Shown here: positions 10,741-22,321 of the stretch, in pieces
Position numbering within the stretch: position 1 is the stretch's first letter
Layout of the letters: the number at the start of each line of letters is the position of its first letter
From: Heterobasidion occidentale
Lineage: Eukaryota; Basidiomycota; Agaricomycetes; Russulales; Bondarzewiaceae
Direction: 5' to 3'
NCBI GenBank assembly: GCA_039111635.1
Contig: JBCAQO010000013.1
Span: 806,001 to 870,000, forward strand
Length of the DNA: 64,000 nucleotides
Program-made: the position numbers and the translations under genes
Notes under the pieces: generated by a model
Databases searched by the model: none
Seen by the model: only the letters and a program-made list of their open reading frames with translations
What the model was told of the DNA's origin: nothing

Positions 10741-12063
10741 AATCGTACTTGAGTTTCCTCGATCCCCTCTCTTTGGCTGGTGAAGGAGAGGTCAGGAAAA
10801 ATCCTCCGCTAGATCCGCCAGCATCTGTCTGGCCTTGGCTTCCCCTACTTTTCTGAAGAGCGCTCGGACGCCATTAGTATCACAGACGGGTCCGTTGCCT
10901 TGTTGTCCGTTAGGCGGTACGTAGTGTTCTCCATTGCTCTGGCGTGGTCCTCCGCTCCTTGCGGGAGGGTCCTCACCTTCCACCGGATGACTAGGTTGTG
11001 GTAACCGATAGTGGTGGCCATGAGAACCCCCCTCCTCCAATCCTCTATGAAGTCCCGCATCGTCTCCCAGCGAGGATTCTTGCTCGTCTTCATCCGCCAG
11101 GTCTGTAGCGCAAGTTCTTCTACCTCCTCCACATACCGGTCTGCGCGGATATCCTCGAGACAGTTGAACACTTCTACGCGGGGACGGGCAATCAGCTATT
11201 CCATGCCCTGGCTTCCCACAATTATAACATGAGAAGGGGACGGGTTTCTTGCCATCGTATACCCACTTATTTCTGTTGGCATTTCACTTTCGCGAGGCAT
11301 CAATGTCCATGTCAACCACCTAGTTGTTCATTCTGTGAGGTGCAGTGGTAGAGTTATAGTGGAGAGCGGGTTGGAGGTGAAAACAATTGAGGAAATCGCT
11401 TCGGAATGAGGTGGAGTTGGCGAGGATTGCCTTTTGAGCACTTCGGGCTCTCAGCCGTCCGTCTATTTCACAGGCGGTATTGATCCAGTCTTGGATTGTG
11501 TCCCTCGGCGGTGTTTCTTTGTCATAGATCTTGTCCATGACTTTTGGGTCGAGCCCTCTCTGGAAATAAGGAACTTGTTCCTTGTCGGTGATGTCGGCAT
11601 CGGCGGCTATAAGGGCAAACTGATTGGAGTATTCGTCCACCGTCATCTTTCCTTGAGAGAAGGACATAAGAGCGCTTCGGGCCTTGTCTGTAAGGTTTGT
11701 TTCCTTGAATTGAAGTCTGAACAGGACAAGGAAATTGGCCCAAGTCCCAAGGTCCTGAGGCGGTTCTGCCCCAACTGTCTTCTTTAGGAAATTTTCCGCC
11801 CATATGCCGGCCGTTCCATATCTCATGCACAAGAGGGCGAGGGAAACCTTGTCTTCATCTGTCTTGTACTGGTCTGATTCCACTGTGAAAAGGAGGAGGC
11901 AATTTACGATAAACTTCTGTGATTGTATTCTGTCTCCGTCGAAATTATCGGAGAGTCTAAGCTTGCCCCTTCTAGATGATACTGTCGTAGGGAGAGCTGC
12001 AATGTCTGTCATATTGTTATTATGTTCGATGGTTTGGGTATTGATCAGTGTTTGAATATCCAA
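10741..12063 (-). pseudogene. Gypsy gag remnant
   Basis: The frame 12063-11320 (247 residues) carries a retrotransposon gag (capsid-like) domain: LSDNFDGDRIQSQKFIVNC, FLKKTVGAEPPQDLGTW, ALMSFSQGKMTVDEYSNQF and FQRGLDPKVMDKIYD. The following part (11171-10741) is broken into other frames and I find no intact CCHC zinc knuckle. It lies upstream of protease/RT on the same strand, the normal gag-pol order, and downstream of the LTR at 12499-13134. Confidence 0.8.
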
Positions 12064-12498
12064 GGATTTGGACTCAGATGTTCCTTCTTCTTCTTCCGAT
12101 GTGTCCAGGATTTCCGGTTCGGGTTCCTATACTGGGATGGCTCTACCCAGTCTTCTGCTATTTTGTCCCAAGCCCACTTAGCTTCTGTTCCGTCTTCTCT
12201 CGTGAAGAAATATTGTCCTTCTTGGTACGAGCAGTTATCAAAGTTTGGAGGGGCTAATTGATTGGTGTCGGAGTAATACCAATGGTTTCCCCTTTGATGG
12301 ATAGGACAATTATCTTGTCGGAGTTGGTTGTGGGTTCGTCTAGTGCCTGATGGGTATCCTAGGCCTAGGTCTTGCTCTAGGGTGTGTGAAGTAACACTCT
12401 TTGGTAGGGGTCTATGCCACCGATGAGGGTTGTGAGAAAGAGTGTGGCAGCAAGCAAAGTGTGGTGCAAGGTAGGGGCAAAAAGCGAGTCTATTCTAG
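12064..12498 (-). other. Leader of the minus-strand Gypsy element
   Basis: Region between the 5' LTR and gag. It contains decayed coding-like sequence but no intact frame, and I could not recognise a primer-binding site next to the LTR end at 12499. Confidence 0.4.
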
Positions 12499-13134
12499 TG
12501 TTACAAACTGCTTGTTTGGTAACCCAAGAGTAACAGGTTCTTTCCCTAGGTCACACACTGGACTGAGGGGTGGACAAAGTCTTGACTGTATCAGACAATG
12601 ATACAGGAAGGGATAATGATGATTCTACTGTAGAAAGACAGTAGAAAACGAAGGTTCCACTGTAGGAAGACAGTGGTGAACAAAGATCCACAGTAGCAAG
12701 ACTGTGGGGGAACAAAGGAGAATAGACTGAAGATCCTCAGCCTATTCTATGGGCCTTATATACTGTATGGGGTCTAGGGTAAGAGTCCGTATGCTTCTCC
12801 GGGTACCCATCCCAGGAGAGCTGTGGTCGCCATCTCTCTCAGCCGGTGCCTACTCTTGTACTTCTCCAGTCGCACCAATCCATCCTGGTGTGACGGGGTG
12901 CTTACCCATAAGCCCTAAGCCCATGGCATGTGAATGCCTGTCTTATCAATCCGCTGTACCCATGACCCTTCCCATATATCCTCTACCAATGTCTTGAAGA
13001 ACCATCGGTTCAGTCGGATCATAAGGACATGCCGAATACCTTGATGTATGCTCCGTAGTGGAGCCACCTAGCATGAGATGCTTGAACCATCGGATAGACC
13101 ACCCCGATAGGCTCCAATCAGTCAAGTCATAACA
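12499..13134 (-). mobile_element. LTR, family A (TGTTATGACTTGAC...GTAACA), 636 bp
   Basis: On the minus strand it starts TGTTATGACTTGACTG and ends TTTGTAACA. It is clearly homologous to plus-strand LTRs at 19117-19683 and 20110-20702 and the fragment at 16105. Shared pieces include the start, CATGCCATGGGCTTAGGGCT and a TATA-like ATATACTGTA near the U3/R boundary. It is the 5' LTR of the Gypsy element at 8852-12498. The partner 3' LTR has been lost. Confidence 0.85.
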
Positions 13135-13239
13135 ATGACCCTGGGGATCTTGAACCTGTTGTAGCAAGGTGTCAAAAGTGGGGGAGGCGTGAGTGCACAT
13201 CAAACTCACATAGGAGACGTTCAGACGCCCAATCTCTAC

Positions 13240-16104
13240 TCTAATGGCTGATAAAAAGGCTGAGGTTTACCACCCTCAAGTCCACTCCCACACATGGGAA
13301 GTCCACACCAGCGAGCGAGCTGTACTCAACAGATTGTGTCATAAGACAGTAGACATCCCTCTGAGTTTTCAGGGACCAGTTATCTGTGCATCATGCATAG
13401 ATCAGCAGAGTGAAACTGTTCAAATTTGCATGCTCTTGGCCTGTCCCCGCAGTGAACAACATGAAGTATCTGAACCCTTAGTATTGTGACAAGGAAACTG
13501 TGCTCATATACACTAGAGCGCTAGGTCTTCAAGATATCTTTGATAAGGTGTGAGTGCTTTACATTTTTCATTGACAATGCTGATATATTCTTCCAGGCCA
13601 ATCACAACTCTGTGTATGTTCAACATATAAAAGGTGTCCTCAAGAGAGAATATGCAGATCATTACGTGTTCAACAGACTACTCAAAGCCATTGTCAATAG
13701 ACAAGAACACACTTAGGCTGAAAAAGGCTTGCAGAACATGAAATATACAACTAGCCTAGACAATTTTGCACACATAACTCTCATCAAGACTCTAGGGGTC
13801 TATAGATTCATGGCACAAACATTTCAATCTGTGCACTCCTCGAAGTTTCAAGTGATTTTTGTTTTTTTTGGTGCCCAAAGAAAGCTTAGCTGTGTTTATT
13901 TATATAGGATGAAACAGGCCACTATGCCTTGCTTTCCGATTGTCATTAGGCTAGCGTCCTACAACTATGTTGCCCAAATAATCAATTCATTAAACTACCA
14001 TGGCCCTCTTAGGTTAAGCCATGATAATATTAATTTGCACGTGACACTATATACATTCTAGGATGCTGAATTAGAACAGCATTTTTTGGTTGGCTATACT
14101 AGAAATCCCATACCTATTTCAACTTCGCAAAACCTTGAGAAGATTTTGAACTTGGAGGAGCTTGAGAAAGCTTCCAAGGTAAATCCTTCATCAGATCTTT
14201 TTTCTATATCACCTTTTCACTAAACAATATTCTTCCAGGTTCAAGTGTGGACTATTCAAGTGTTGCTGCCTAGAGCGCTATCAATTATAGCAGCAGCCAA
14301 AGTGATCCCAAACTTGTTGAGCACCAAAGCTCCCTTTGAGATGACACACTAAATCATCACAGGTCTGTCACAACAGGGGCTGCATATCACCTCATATGCA
14401 TGCAACAAGACTGAGATGAAGTGCAAACTCCAGTGTCTATTAGTTGCGCATTTGCATTTTCATGTCACATACACAATCCGCATCCTGCCCCTCCACTCAC
14501 TCTCAATCCTTTAGAAGTAATACTTCCTACCTACAACAACAGGCCTCTTGTATTCATCCAAGACCCTAAGCACGTGCTGAAGACTATGCTCAACAACAAC
14601 TGCTCAGGCACAATGTTGCTCATTCTCAGAAACTCTGTTGCTTTGTACTCTGAGGCTCATCCTCTCACATTTGGACCTGGGATACCACTGCTTTACAACC
14701 ATGATATTGAAAACATAGACCATCAGGATGACAACGCAGCCATGATTTTTCTCTGTATCTACTGTGGGATATTTGGCTTGAGAGTTCCCAGACCAAATTG
14801 GACAAATTGTCTATCTGTTTGTCTTTGGTGAGCTTATTGATGCATACCAGAATTGGAAAATTGGCCATATCACTTGCATCAAGATGGTGTTGTGAGCTTG
14901 CTACTTTATAGATTTCTGATCACACTTCTTAGATAGGGCCGGATACTTTAAAGTCAAGTACTTCATCTCTCAAAAGGCCACAGACATCATTTGAATCATT
15001 GTTCAAGGCCTTACCAGCCTCATCATTGTTTATCGTGATCATCTACACAACAATGTCTATCCACTTTTATTTTTGGCATCATTCTAGTGAACTTTGCGAG
15101 CATGTGTTTGCTGAAGCTCACAAGCTCATCAAAGACTTCACCTTTCTTGACCTTCTTTACATGATGCCTCAACTTTACGTTAGCATCCACACAGCGGTCC
15201 TTTTAGGTTGTTCCAGTGATCCCAAGGCTTGCGTGTCTGGCTATGCTTATACATAGTTTGATTCTCATTGAGCCGATCTCAGACAGCTGTTGGCATTCCA
15301 ACCAATACCAAAATTCAGGTTGTAGCTCAAGATGCTTGGGACCAAGCACAAAACCTTTTTAGCATTCTAGGGATTGCTCTCTCAGACCTGCTCTCCAAGC
15401 TCCCTACTTAGCTCATTCCGCCAAGCATTGATTTGTGGTTTGCCCTAGAGACTTTAAAGGATAATGAAGAACTAGAGGAGGAGTAGGAAGAAGGTTTGGA
15501 CTTGGACACTGGTGATGACACAGACAAAGTTGAAGATCTACAGCGCCTTCTGAGGGCCAATGCAACAGCTGTGGGTTGTACACATGAGGTCAATGAACAC
15601 ATGTTCAACTTGACGTTAGCAGCCATCATGGTGGATGTTGACAACCTCTACAAAGTGTGAGTGCCTGTTTCTAATACTGCTATTGTGCTGATAAATAGTT
15701 TGTAGGCAAAAACTGGCTGTCAAGCCTTCAGTCAAGGAGCAAGAAAGATATATACAAAAAAATGCAGCTGCAATCTCTAATGCCATGGCTGCTGCCAAGC
15801 TGCCTGCCTTGTCTAATTTGGCACCGGAACCTCAGCACCACTTTGAAATTCATCCAACATCCGCCATCAAGCTTGATTTGGAAACTCTGGTGAAAGCACA
15901 GAAAGCACAGAAGACAAGGTGCTCTGATAACGGTGTTTGCAAGTCACTACATGATATGCAGTCAACTTTGTCAGCAAAAACTAATGGGAGTGTTCGGAAG
16001 CACATTGCTCATAAGATGAATACTGTGCTTTGCCAGCAGCAGGACAAAGGAATTGGCACAGGCCTTGAGCGGAAAGAAAGATGGAAAGGTTCAGTACCTG
16101 TACC
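13240..16104 (+). pseudogene. Degenerate DNA transposase-like gene, 5' part (P-element/THAP9-like catalytic motif)
   Basis: Decayed multi-exon coding sequence. Recognisable islands are a cysteine/histidine segment (CHKTVDIPLSFQGPVICASC, about 13,330), LQNMKYTTSLDNFAHITL (about 13,730), FIQDPKHVLKTMLNNN (about 14,550), LYNHDIENIDHQDDNAA (about 14,690) and FWHHSSELCEHVFAEAHKL (about 15,075). DPxHxxKxxxNN resembles the RNase H-fold motif of P-element/THAP9-type transposases. I recall related long uncharacterised proteins in Agaricomycete genomes, but cannot confirm either point here. Stops and frame breaks are frequent. The reading frame ends at 16104 in the LTR insertion and resumes at 20,708. 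DNA transposase is the best inference; a domesticated relative is possible. Confidence 0.5.
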
Positions 16105-16455
16105 TGTTATGACTTGACCTATTGGCCAGTCTATACCGATAATCAAGCATCACATACCAGGTGGCTCCACTATGGAGCGTACATTAAGGTATTTGGCATG
16201 TCCTTGGAAGCTGACCCTCTGATGGATCACTTAGCATCAGAAGAAGAATTACAAAGGGGTTAAGGGCACAAGGGCAGTAGGCATTCACATACTATGGGCT
16301 TAGGGTACATAGGTAAGCACCTCTTTATAACCAGGTTAGAAAAGTGCAAATGGAGAAGTACAAGAGTAGGCGCTGACTGAGAAAGACAGTGGCCACAGCA
16401 TTCTTGATTAGATATATCAGAGAAGCATGGACACTTATTCTAGACCTTATATGGG
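16105..16455 (+). repeat. Truncated 5' LTR, family A
   Basis: Aligns with 20110-20470 from TGTTATGACTTGAC through GAGAAGTACAAGAGTAGG to CTAGACCTTATATG, then diverges at GAGTTGAGGAACC. The R and U5 parts are missing, so the break falls near the expected start of transcription. Confidence 0.75.
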
Positions 16456-16553
16456 AGTTGAGGAACCCCTTATCTCTAACGGTGACAGAGAGGAAAGGAC
16501 CCTCCACACCACAGGTACCGGTTTCATGCACAAGACACCGAAATGAACGTCCT

Positions 16554-18275
16554 GCATGACATTAAACTATGAAAAGATAAGAAGGCAGGGGAAGTACCTA
16601 ACCATTGCATTCAGCCCTCTGGTCTTAGACAGAACAAGCATTTAACACTCTCATTGTCAAAAGGTATTCTAACAAGTGAATCGGGCATCCTGCTTGGATC
16701 CCTAGTTTTACAAGACCTTTTCCACATTAGGAGGTCCTTGATTTGACATAACCTTGGTACTGGTACACTGGCTTTTCAATCTTGTGGCGGGACCGAAAAG
16801 CTACAAATGATGCAAGAATCCTGGTGGGAAGATTGTGTTGCATGTTCACCGTTGGGGAATGGTGGACCATACCTCGCTGTCAAGGTCTGACAGGTGTTTG
16901 GACATCCCACTTTGGATCTCCAGTTTTACAGGGTCTTTTCTGCATTAGGGGGCCCTATCAAGATGCATGCACATAGTGGTCGCACTCTACTAAGTAGCCA
17001 AACAGACAAATACATCTGCAACAATATAAAACTATGAAAGGCTTGGTCCGCAATGACTATAAACTAGTTACCATCTGGAACAACTTTAAAGCTACCAAGA
17101 CCCTCGGAGCGTGGTTGTATTCTGGCAGACAATGGAAGTGATGTCCCCATTGTTGCAGAACCCTGCCGACTAGGTCGAGGCGCTTCCATATTTCATATGC
17201 CTTACAGTAAAAGAATATGGGGTCGACATGGTTCAATTCTGTGCGAGGGGTTTGGGGACATGGAGCAGGTCGTCAGTCATCCTACAAGACCACGACTACT
17301 CCATGGTGCACCCATTCTACCCTTGAAGTCCAAAGCAAGGATTTTGCTTCAAAGGCCAGTCAAGAGGCAACTGGGATCATGCCTCAGGTTCTAGGACGTC
17401 CTCCATGACGTTAAACTAGGTAGCCCTTTCCTTCACAGGGTCATGAGCAGTGTCCAAACATAAGAAATGTTTTGGCACTACTTCTTGGACGTCCACAAAG
17501 ACTATAAACTACAGACGTCTGAAATGACGTTAAACTATTGTCCCTCTGTTCTAGGGATCATATTGGAGCTGGAATTACCACTCTCAGGCCCAATAGTTCA
17601 CAATGACGTTAAACTATTGTCTCTTCAAGCACAGGGATTGTGGGTGGTCACTTCAAAAAGGTCACTACCCCGTCTGCAATAACGATAAACTACTTGCTCC
17701 TTCAGACATAGGAGTCGTAGTTGTGGGACACGTTCGTTGTCCCATCACCAGTTCGAAATAACCTTAAACTACCCTCACCCCCGAGGATTAAATCTATCGA
17801 GGCTCGGGAGGTTCAAGCCAGGTGATAGCAAGACATCCACAATGACTATAAACTACGGCCATCCTTCATGACGTTAAAACTGAGCTGCCCTTTGTCTACA
17901 GGGCCATGTGAGTTGTGTCAAAATAAGCCTCAAAGTCTATTCTGGCAACTCTAGAAGTTATCTAGTTTGATATAGTATAGACCATCACCATCTTTCCTCA
18001 ATGGAAACCCTGTCAAGAAGGAAAAACTGGTCTATGGCCCTTATGCGCATCACCAATGGATGTTCCAGCGTGCAGAAACGCCTGCTGTCTTGTTTATAGA
18101 TACTCCTACGTTGGATATGGATAGGTCCGCATCGACCTTTGTTTAAACTAGCAGGGCAGTCCGCAACGACTTGTGTATAAACTAGCCTCAGTCCATGAAG
18201 ACTTAAGGATAAACTAGCGGACATCCGCAAAGACGCAAATTACGGATGTCTGGCACAATGTTAAACTACCAGGAC
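16554..18275 (+). repeat. Dispersed array of about fifteen CAATGACGTTAAACTA-like motifs
   Basis: Plus-strand copies begin near 16554, 17019, 17048, 17403, 17495, 17517, 17600, 17676, 17755, 17840, 17866, 18127, 18163, 18194 and 18250. The core is CAATGACNNTAAACTA, often preceded by TCC or ACGTC; examples are CAATGACGTTAAACTATTG and CAATGACTATAAACTA. Copies all face the same way but spacing varies from about 20 to 460 bp, so this is neither a minisatellite nor CRISPR. No open frame follows the motif. Half-sites TGACGT resemble bZIP targets, but no function can be shown. Confidence 0.75.
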
Positions 18276-18450
18276 ATACCTTATGCTGACCCCGCAATAA
18301 TCACCGTCAATGTGGATACCCAGGTCTATTCAAGAAGACCGTGGGGTTCAAATGTCTATTCTTCAAAATCCTTGCCTCATGTTCAATACATGGAGCATGG
18401 CTGCATGCTTGCTCCCATGTGACAAACAAACTCTGGATGAACACTCAATC

Positions 18451-19116
18451 TCTAACCAGGACGGGCCACCGTATGGGGCTGACAGAGTTAGGGATCTTAA
18501 AGGGGTCTTGCCGGATCCAAAACAAGTCAAGAAACACCGTAGACGTTATATGCAACTTGATAGGTTGGTGGGCCTAAGCCTTGATAAATCAATCAACCCA
18601 CACACCTGGAATTCCCCTTCATACCGGAGATCATGGAGATAAAGATCTATCCTGGAAACACTGAAGCATGGCCTTCGGTATTCTGAAGAAGAACAACACA
18701 CATGTTCACAGATGTGTTTCTATTTTATCACGTAATTATTTGCACGTGACACCTTTCTGCATTGTCATTAGAAGGAACTGGCTTATCAAACATACCAGGG
18801 AGTCCTGGTTTGAGCAGCTGCCTATTGACTCTAGGAGCATCCTTGGCACAAAATGTACCGATGAAGGAAGAACATTGGGAGGAGACGTAATATTGTGGCG
18901 ATATTGCTAGGCACCCGTATCAAACAGCTCAACGGAGATGGAAAACTCCTAGGTGTTGTAAACAACGTAAGTTGGTCTTTTGCCCCAGAAAACGAAGTCA
19001 TATTGGGAAACGCATCCGATCTTTGGACAACCAGAAAAGCAATTGTACGTGGAATGACAATGAGCTTGCTGGCGGTGAGTAGTCTCATCAGGAGTTGGAA
19101 CCTAGAAAAGGGGTAA
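18451..19116 (+). repeat. 3'-internal segment, copy 1, ending in a polypurine tract
   Basis: Begins CTAACCAGGACGGGCCACCG and matches 19800-20030 (GGACGGG, CCGTATGGGGCTGACAGAG, CTATCCTGGAAACACTGAAG). It ends with AGAAAAGGGGTAA directly before the LTR at 19117. It has no intact coding frame; short RT- or integrase-like sequence is not evident. Confidence 0.6.
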
Positions 19117-19683
19117 TGTTATGACTTGACCAATCGGCGCCCTTCAGGGTCAGTCTATCTGATGGTCCAAGCATCACATGCTAGGTGGCTCTACTACGGA
19201 GTGTACATCAAGGTATTTGGCATGTCCTTAGAAGCCGACTAGACCAATGGTTCTTTAAGACATCGGTAGAGGGTATATGAGAGAATCATGGGTACAACAG
19301 ATTGATAAGATAGGCAATCACATGCCATGGGCTTAGGGCTTATGGGTAAGTACCTCATCACACCTGGATGGATTGGTGCAACTGGAGAAGTACAAGAGTA
19401 GGCACCGGCTAAGAGAGATGGCAACCACAGCTTTCCTGGGATGGATACCTGGAGAAGCATACGAACTCTTACCCTATACCCTATATAGTATATAAGGCCC
19501 ATAGAATAGGCTGAGGATCTTCAGTCTATTCTCCTCGTTATCACACAGTCTTTCTAATGTGTATCATTATTTCCTCCTGTATTATTGCCTAAATACAGTC
19601 AAGACTTTGCCCACCACTCAGTCCATTGTGCAATCTAGGGAAGAACCTGTTACTCTTGGGTTACTGAATGAGCAGTTTGTAAC
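19117..19683 (+). mobile_element. Internal LTR, family A, 567 bp
   Basis: Starts TGTTATGACTTGACC after AAAAGGGGTAA and ends CAGTTTGTAACA. It is more similar to the minus-strand LTR at 12499-13134 than to the LTR at 20110 (for example CAAGGTATTTGGCATGTCC and CATGCCATGGGCTTAGGGC). A TATA-like CTATATAGTATATAAGG lies near 19484. Confidence 0.8.
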
Positions 19684-19799
19684 AGCCAGACTCCCTTATG
19701 CCAATTCAAACCAATGGGGTGACTCAAAAGTCCATTCCCTCAAATCTTTACCACATGTCTATATCATGAAAGCTTAAAACTGTGGACGTACAATCAACC

Positions 19800-20109
19800 T
19801 CTAACCAGGACGGGCTACCGTATGGGGCTGACAGAGTTAGGGATCTTCAAAGGGGTCTTGCCAAATTCACATAGGTTGGTAGGCCTAAGCCTTGAGAAAG
19901 TGATCAACCCACGCATACCTGGAGTCCCCCTCGATACTGGAGATGACAGAGGAGAAGAACTATCCTGGAAACACTGAAGCATGGCCTTTGGCATTTGGAA
20001 GTGGCACGACAGCAGGCAAACACACACATGTAGATGAGTTCCTATAGGTTGGTCCCTTAATAGCAGGAACATGGGATTCCCTCAGAGCTAGAACCTAAGA
20101 AGAGGGTAA
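19800..20109 (+). repeat. 3'-internal segment, copy 2, ending in a polypurine tract
   Basis: A shorter second copy of the segment at 18451-19116. It ends AAGAAGAGGGTAA directly before the LTR at 20110. Confidence 0.6.
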
Positions 20110-20702
20110 TGTTATGACTTGACATATTGAAGCTCTTTGACCAGTCTATACTGATAATCAAGCATCACATACTAGGCGGCTCCACCATGGAGCATACATC
20201 AAGGTATTCAGAATGTTCTTGGAAAGCTGACCCTCCGATGGATCACTCAGCATCAGAAGATAAATTATAAAAGGGTCAAGGGCACAAGGGTAGTAGGCAT
20301 TCACATGCTATTGGCTTAGGGTACATGGGTAAGCACCTCTTTGCAACCAGGTTGGAAAGGTGCGAATGGAGAAGTACAAGAGTAGGCACTGACTGAGAGA
20401 GATGGCGGCCACAGCATTCCCAAAAAGATATATTCAGGAAGCATGGACACTCACCCTAGACCCTATATAGTATATACGGCCCATAGAACAGGCTGAGGAT
20501 TTTCAGTCTATTCTCTTTGTTCTTTCTATATCCCCATATACAGAACTTTATTCAGTAGCAGTCTTTCTACTGCTACCTTCATCACTATACACTCCTGTAT
20601 TATCCCTCTAATACAGTGGAGACCTTCCTCATCACCCTGTCCAGTGTGCAACCTAGGGAAGAACCTGATACTCTTGGGTTACTGAATGAGCAGTTCATAA
20701 CA
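20110..20702 (+). mobile_element. 3' LTR, family A, 593 bp
   Basis: Starts TGTTATGACTTGACAT and ends AGTTCATAACA, followed by the target duplication GTACC. It pairs with the truncated 5' LTR at 16105-16455. TATA-like CTATATAGTATATACGG lies near 20463. Confidence 0.85.
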
Positions 20703-20707
20703 GTACC

Positions 20708-22321
20708 TAGAGGCCAAACTGTTCAAGCAGTGGGCAAGTTAACAGGTAATTCTGCAAACGCAAAGCTCATGGCCAGCTAATGAGCAGCAGCGGTACATTT
20801 ACTCCTTCTGTGATAAGTTACACTTTGCTGACATTGGAGTTCTCACTTAGACCATTCATTGTCAACAGGTTGTCTTCACCAAGCGCATCCCAGTGTCTAT
20901 TGCAAAAGTCTCATCGATGCAATGGTTGGAACCCCTTCTGAACAGCTGCCATACTATCAAGTTTTGATCCCTGGACTATATGCTTTTGTTATAAGTGATG
21001 GGCACTTTTACGTCAGAAAAGGTTCTGTGCCATGATATTTTATGATTGAATTCAGTACTCATTATTGTAATGTTCATAGTCATATCAACTTATTTATAGG
21101 GCAGAGGCAAATTGGGGGACCATGGCTGGCAGCAAAGCTCAACCAATATTGGTGCCATTTCATATCTATCCATTCAACTCTACAAGCAATCCTATTCAGC
21201 AACCTTCTAGGTGGTACACACATGATTGGCACTACCTTAAGCTTTTACATACAAGCATCTCACAACTGATTCATTCATGTGCCTAATGCCAGGCAACTCT
21301 ACCTTGGATTCCAATAACTGCCACCTTCAGCTTGATGTGACTGCTCTCACTACCTATAACAACCTAAACAAACATTCTCAGAGTCTCACAATGGCTATGA
21401 AGGATCTACAAAAGCTGAGATGCTGAGGAAATCGCTTGGCACAAGATCATGATAATGTTATTGGCAATAAGGGCTTGCAAGATGGTTTGTAGACATTATC
21501 CTACATTGCACTCGCATTTTATAGCTTCCATAGGTCATTCTCTAACAAAATGTGGGCCTCAAAGGCCTGATTCTAGCAATCTAAGCAAAAAATTGCTTTT
21601 TGAAGGCCTGATCTCAGGATCCAATCGCTTTTGAGCTCTCATAAGGCCTGATGCTCACATCTGGCCATTTTGGGGGAAAAGGCCCCAAAACCAGATTCAA
21701 AACCAGATTTTTTTGGCCAAATTTGAGTTTTTGTCCAAACTTTTTTTGGGAGATCCTAGAATTGTGAATGTGCCCTACCCACCTATTTTCAGGGGTCCTA
21801 GGGTCCCTTAACAAGAGTCCAGAGCCCTGGTGTTAGAAAACTCCAAAACTTTACAGCAACTTCCAAAATTATGCGGAATCACAAATTTTCATGTGCAAGG
21901 TTGCCACAGGATTTGGAATTTGCCAAGCGGGACCTTAGATACCTGCTCTGAGCCAGTTGTTACGACAGTGTCCTACTACCCTTTCTTATGCCCCCGCACT
22001 CAGTACCATACTCTCTCAAAGCTCGTATTCCTATGCTCCTTCATCTATATATAACAATCAAGGTTTAACATTGAAGTAGAGGCCGCTGCTAAATATGACA
22101 CATAGAGGAAGGTGCGCTTTGAGCACATATGGAACAATGGTCACAAAACATTCTACGGTCCTCATATCCGAGCAGCTGACTTCAATGAGCAAGTGTTCCA
22201 TGTTTATGAAGACTATTTCTATTATGAAGTAGCAGAGAGCATGATAGAAATACCAGTGGGATTTGTCGCAGAAGAGGAGGCTGAAGAAGATGAGGAAACA
22301 GATATGTTTGAGCTATTGTGA
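20708..22321 (+). pseudogene. Degenerate transposase-like gene, 3' part
   Basis: The frame broken at 16104 continues here in phase (RGQTVQAVGKLT), then an apparent GT donor at about 20744. Further coding islands are AMVGTPSEQLPYYQVL (about 20,915), HINLFIGQRQIGGPWLA (about 21,082) and a 69-codon frame at 22112-22321. That last frame reads VRFEHIWNNGHKTFYGP ... FVAEEEAEEDEETDMFE with an acidic C-terminus. About 500 bp of unrelated sequence (21,430-22,080) separates the last two islands, so further insertions or introns exist. Assignment follows the 5' part and is tentative. Confidence 0.45.
21838..21955 (+). repeat. Inverted repeat, left arm
   Basis: Carries TTTACAGCAACTTCCAAAAT, AATCACAAATTTTCATGTG and GCGGGACCTTAGATAC. 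The reverse complement of 22560-22690 matches with scattered differences. The two arms are about 600 bp apart and flank the 69-codon frame at 22112-22321. Confidence 0.7.

Larger units (their letters stand above)
16105..20702 (+). mobile_element. LTR element inserted in the transposase-like gene, target duplication GTACC
   Basis: The element runs from TGTTATGACTTGACC at 16105 to CATAACA at 20702. GTACC precedes it (16100-16104) and follows it (20703-20707), a 5-bp duplication typical of LTR integrases. Removing the element and one GTACC restores the interrupted frame. Inside there is no gag or pol that I can recognise. It holds a truncated 5' LTR, a motif array, and two copies of a 3'-internal segment each ending in an LTR. 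It is therefore a rearranged, non-autonomous element of LTR family A. Confidence 0.8.

Noticed and set aside
16554..18275. CRISPR-like array
   Set aside because: Motif copies are imperfect and spacing is irregular; the organism is a fungus and there are no cas genes.
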